Assembly (NCBI GenBank): GCA_030680655.1
Contig: JAUXUZ010000314.1
Span: forward strand, 1 to 7,061
DNA from: Phycisphaerales bacterium
Lineage (GTDB): Bacteria > Planctomycetota > Phycisphaerae > Phycisphaerales > UBA1924
Reading direction: 5' to 3'
Length of the DNA: 7,061 nt
Translations under genes and position numbers: made by a program
Notes under the pieces: generated by a model
What the model was told of the DNA's origin: nothing
The model's input: only the letters and a program-made list of their open reading frames with translations
Databases searched by the model: none
Part shown: positions 6,217-7,061 of the stretch, piece by piece
How the letters are laid out: each line of letters starts with the position of its first letter
Position numbering within the stretch: position 1 is the first letter of the stretch

Positions 6217-6320
6217 AGTGTATTTGATCCCGGCCCGCGGTTTCACGCAACAAGAGAAATCGCAGGCACCGTCGAGAGACGACCGCCGCAGCCCGCGTAA
6301 CCCGCGTCCTGCGGCTTTTT
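6217..6320 (+). ncRNA. tracrRNA (short form)
   Basis: About 104 nt. Bases 6217-6239 are complementary to repeat positions 14-36 with one G-U pair (at 6223). Then comes a bulge, and CGCAAC (6246-6251) pairs with the repeat start GTTGCG. This is the lower stem, bulge and upper stem of type II guide duplexes. The tail has a small hairpin CGTC-GAGA-GACG (6270-6281) with a GNRA tetraloop and ends in the terminator at 6285-6320. It pairs with crRNAs for processing and Cas9 loading. The strand is certain from duplex order and terminator; the 5' end is predicted from the proximal promoter. Confidence 0.9.
6285..6320 (+). terminator. tracrRNA intrinsic terminator
   Basis: GCCGCAG (6285-6291) pairs with CTGCGGC (6309-6315). 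An inner CGCG/CGCG stem (6294-6297, 6303-6306) closes a TAACC loop, with a small internal loop between the stems. Five T follow at 6316-6320. It also forms the last hairpin of the tracrRNA, part of the Cas9-binding scaffold. Confidence 0.88.
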
Positions 6321-6376
6321 CTTGCGCTTGTGGGCTGCCGACCCACGTATTCGTCGAGTTCCCCCCACACACCTCT

Positions 6377-7051
6377 TCACGCCGCCGTCGCGCGGCGGCC
6401 GGTCCTGGCTGCGCTGTGGGCCAGGTGGCGGTCGATGCGCTCCTGCGGCAGCGGCACGCCGTGCTTGATCGCCAGGATGATCACGTGCGTCACCGCATCC
6501 GCGTTCACCCCGGCCGAGTCCGCGATCGCGTTGAGCGGCAAGTCCGTGGTCATCAGCAGCGCCAGCACCTTCATCGTGTGCGGCCGCGGTCCCTGCGCCG
6601 AACGCTGCTTCCGCGGCACCAACACACCCATCACGCCGCACGCCGTGCGCACCGTGTGGGGCGAGGCGCCCAACTCGCGCGACACCTCCTCCACGGTCTT
6701 CCCCGCCGCCACCGCCTCCGCCAGCGCGGCGTAGCGCTGCGGGCGCTGGCGCTGCATCCCGTCGGCCATCACCAGGTCGCGCACACCGTGGCGGTGCAGG
6801 ATGTGGATCACCGCCGACTGCGAGAGGCCCAGCCGACGGGCCACCGCGCTGCTCCGCTCGCCCGCCGCCATCGCCGCCAGCACCGCCGCGGTCCGCTCAC
6901 CCGTCGGGTCGTTGCGGTTCACGCGCGGACGCGCCGGGATGACCACACCGTGCTCAGCGCACGCCGATGCGACCCACTGCACGCTCCGCGCAAACGCCGC
7001 CGCCGTGCTGCGCAGCGCCGCATCGGCGGCCGCCGAGCGGGCCTCATCCAC
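6377..7051 (-). CDS. Repeated helix-turn-helix protein, function unknown
   Basis: The product as read is 224 aa. I do not recognise the family. Three helix-turn-helix-like units are visible at about residues 55-90 (SSAVARRLGLSQSAVIHIL), 108-143 (TVEEVSRELGASPHTVRTA) and 161-199 (PLNAIADSAGVNADAVTHVI). Each ends in a G-V motif (HGV, MGV, HGV) followed by a short linker. A weaker fourth unit ends in HGVVIPARPR at 34-44. The motif spacing is about 53-56 residues. It is rich in Ala and Arg with no signal peptide or membrane segment, so a DNA-binding role is likely. The start is taken as GTG 7051 after a G-rich GGGGGAG, but the frame stays open to the window edge, so the true start may lie outside. 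It converges on the tracrRNA; a link to CRISPR is not shown. Confidence 0.65.
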   Translation of the reverse strand: MDEARSAAADAALRSTAAAFARSVQWVASACAEHGVVIPARPRVNRNDPTGERTAAVLAAMAAGERSSAVARRLGLSQSAVIHILHRHGVRDLVMADGMQRQRPQRYAALAEAVAAGKTVEEVSRELGASPHTVRTACGVMGVLVPRKQRSAQGPRPHTMKVLALLMTTDLPLNAIADSAGVNADAVTHVIILAIKHGVPLPQERIDRHLAHSAARTGRRATAA

Positions 7052-7061
7052 ACTCCCCCCC

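Larger units (their letters stand above)
6116..6320 (+). ncRNA. Long tracrRNA, predicted natural single-guide RNA
   Basis: The predicted transcript of about 205 nt runs from the distal promoter to the terminator. Its parts in order are a guide-like 5' end (6116-6139, about 24 nt), a degenerate CRISPR repeat (6140-6175), a 41-nt loop (6176-6216), the anti-repeat (6217-6251) and the tracr tail (6252-6320). Repeat and anti-repeat pair as in a crRNA-tracrRNA duplex: GTTGC with GCAAC as lower stem, an internal bulge, then an upper stem broken only at repeat positions 31-32. The stem continues into the loop through GCG (6176-6178) and CGC (6214-6216). S. pyogenes makes a comparable long tracrRNA that directs Cas9 to repress its own promoter. 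The 5' end is a prediction from the -10 box. Confidence 0.6.

Noticed and set aside
6140..6251. tracrRNA read from the minus strand, with the degenerate repeat acting as anti-repeat
   Set aside because: The better complement to the array repeat is 6217-6251 on the plus strand. It is followed by a terminator with a T-tract on that strand, and the lower stem, bulge and upper stem come in the right order.
6330..6346. GTGGG/CCCAC hairpin as terminator of the helix-turn-helix gene
   Set aside because: The stem is only 5 bp with a 7-nt loop and no T-tract on either strand; too weak to call.
6377..7051. Csn2 or Cas4 accessory protein
   Set aside because: The repeated helix-turn-helix make-up resembles neither Csn2 nor the RecB-like, Fe-S Cas4 family.

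Overview
The window holds most of a compact CRISPR-Cas9 locus of type II-C layout in a GC-rich bacterium. It has cas9, cas1 and cas2 but no csn2 or cas4. The DNA alone does not fix the host. The GC content, GTG starts and the large Cas9 fit an environmental GC-rich lineage such as Planctomycetota or Proteobacteria, but that is a guess.

Layout, left to right. At 1-270 is the end of a CRISPR array, cut by the window edge: four identical 36-bp repeats plus the last 7 bases of a fifth, with 29-30 bp spacers. A hairpin at 300-320 separates it from the cas operon, which runs leftward on the minus strand: cas9 (1777-5871), cas1 (694-1767) and cas2 (322-651). Between cas9 and 6320 is a dense regulatory region. 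It contains a tRNA-like gene on the cas9 strand (5931-6002), a strong hairpin (6014-6040), two back-to-back promoter candidates (minus strand 6047-6075, plus strand 6081-6109), and a plus-strand tracrRNA locus ending in an intrinsic terminator at 6285-6320. A protein built of repeated helix-turn-helix units (6377-7051, minus strand) converges on the tracrRNA and may be unrelated to the CRISPR system.

How the parts work together. The anti-repeat at 6217-6251 is complementary to the array repeat, and the terminator lies on the plus strand. So tracrRNA and crRNAs are both read rightward, opposite to the cas genes. The tracrRNA would pair with crRNA and load Cas9 for interference, while Cas1 and Cas2 would add spacers.

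The most interesting part is upstream of the tracrRNA anti-repeat. A degenerate copy of the CRISPR repeat (6140-6175, 27/36 identical) lies in crRNA orientation on the same strand and can fold onto the anti-repeat. A transcript from the distal promoter would therefore be a one-piece guide RNA: about 24 nt of guide, then repeat, loop, anti-repeat and tracr tail. The last nine guide bases (TTGCACCCA) recur exactly at 6081-6089, on the -35 of that same promoter and beside the divergent cas9 promoter. A second promoter inside the loop (TTGACA-17-TAATCT) would start a short, ordinary tracrRNA at the first base of the anti-repeat. This matches the long/short tracrRNA arrangement of Streptococcus pyogenes, where the long form makes Cas9 repress its own promoter, but here in a II-C type locus with divergent promoters. 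The RNA and its regulation are inferred from sequence only.
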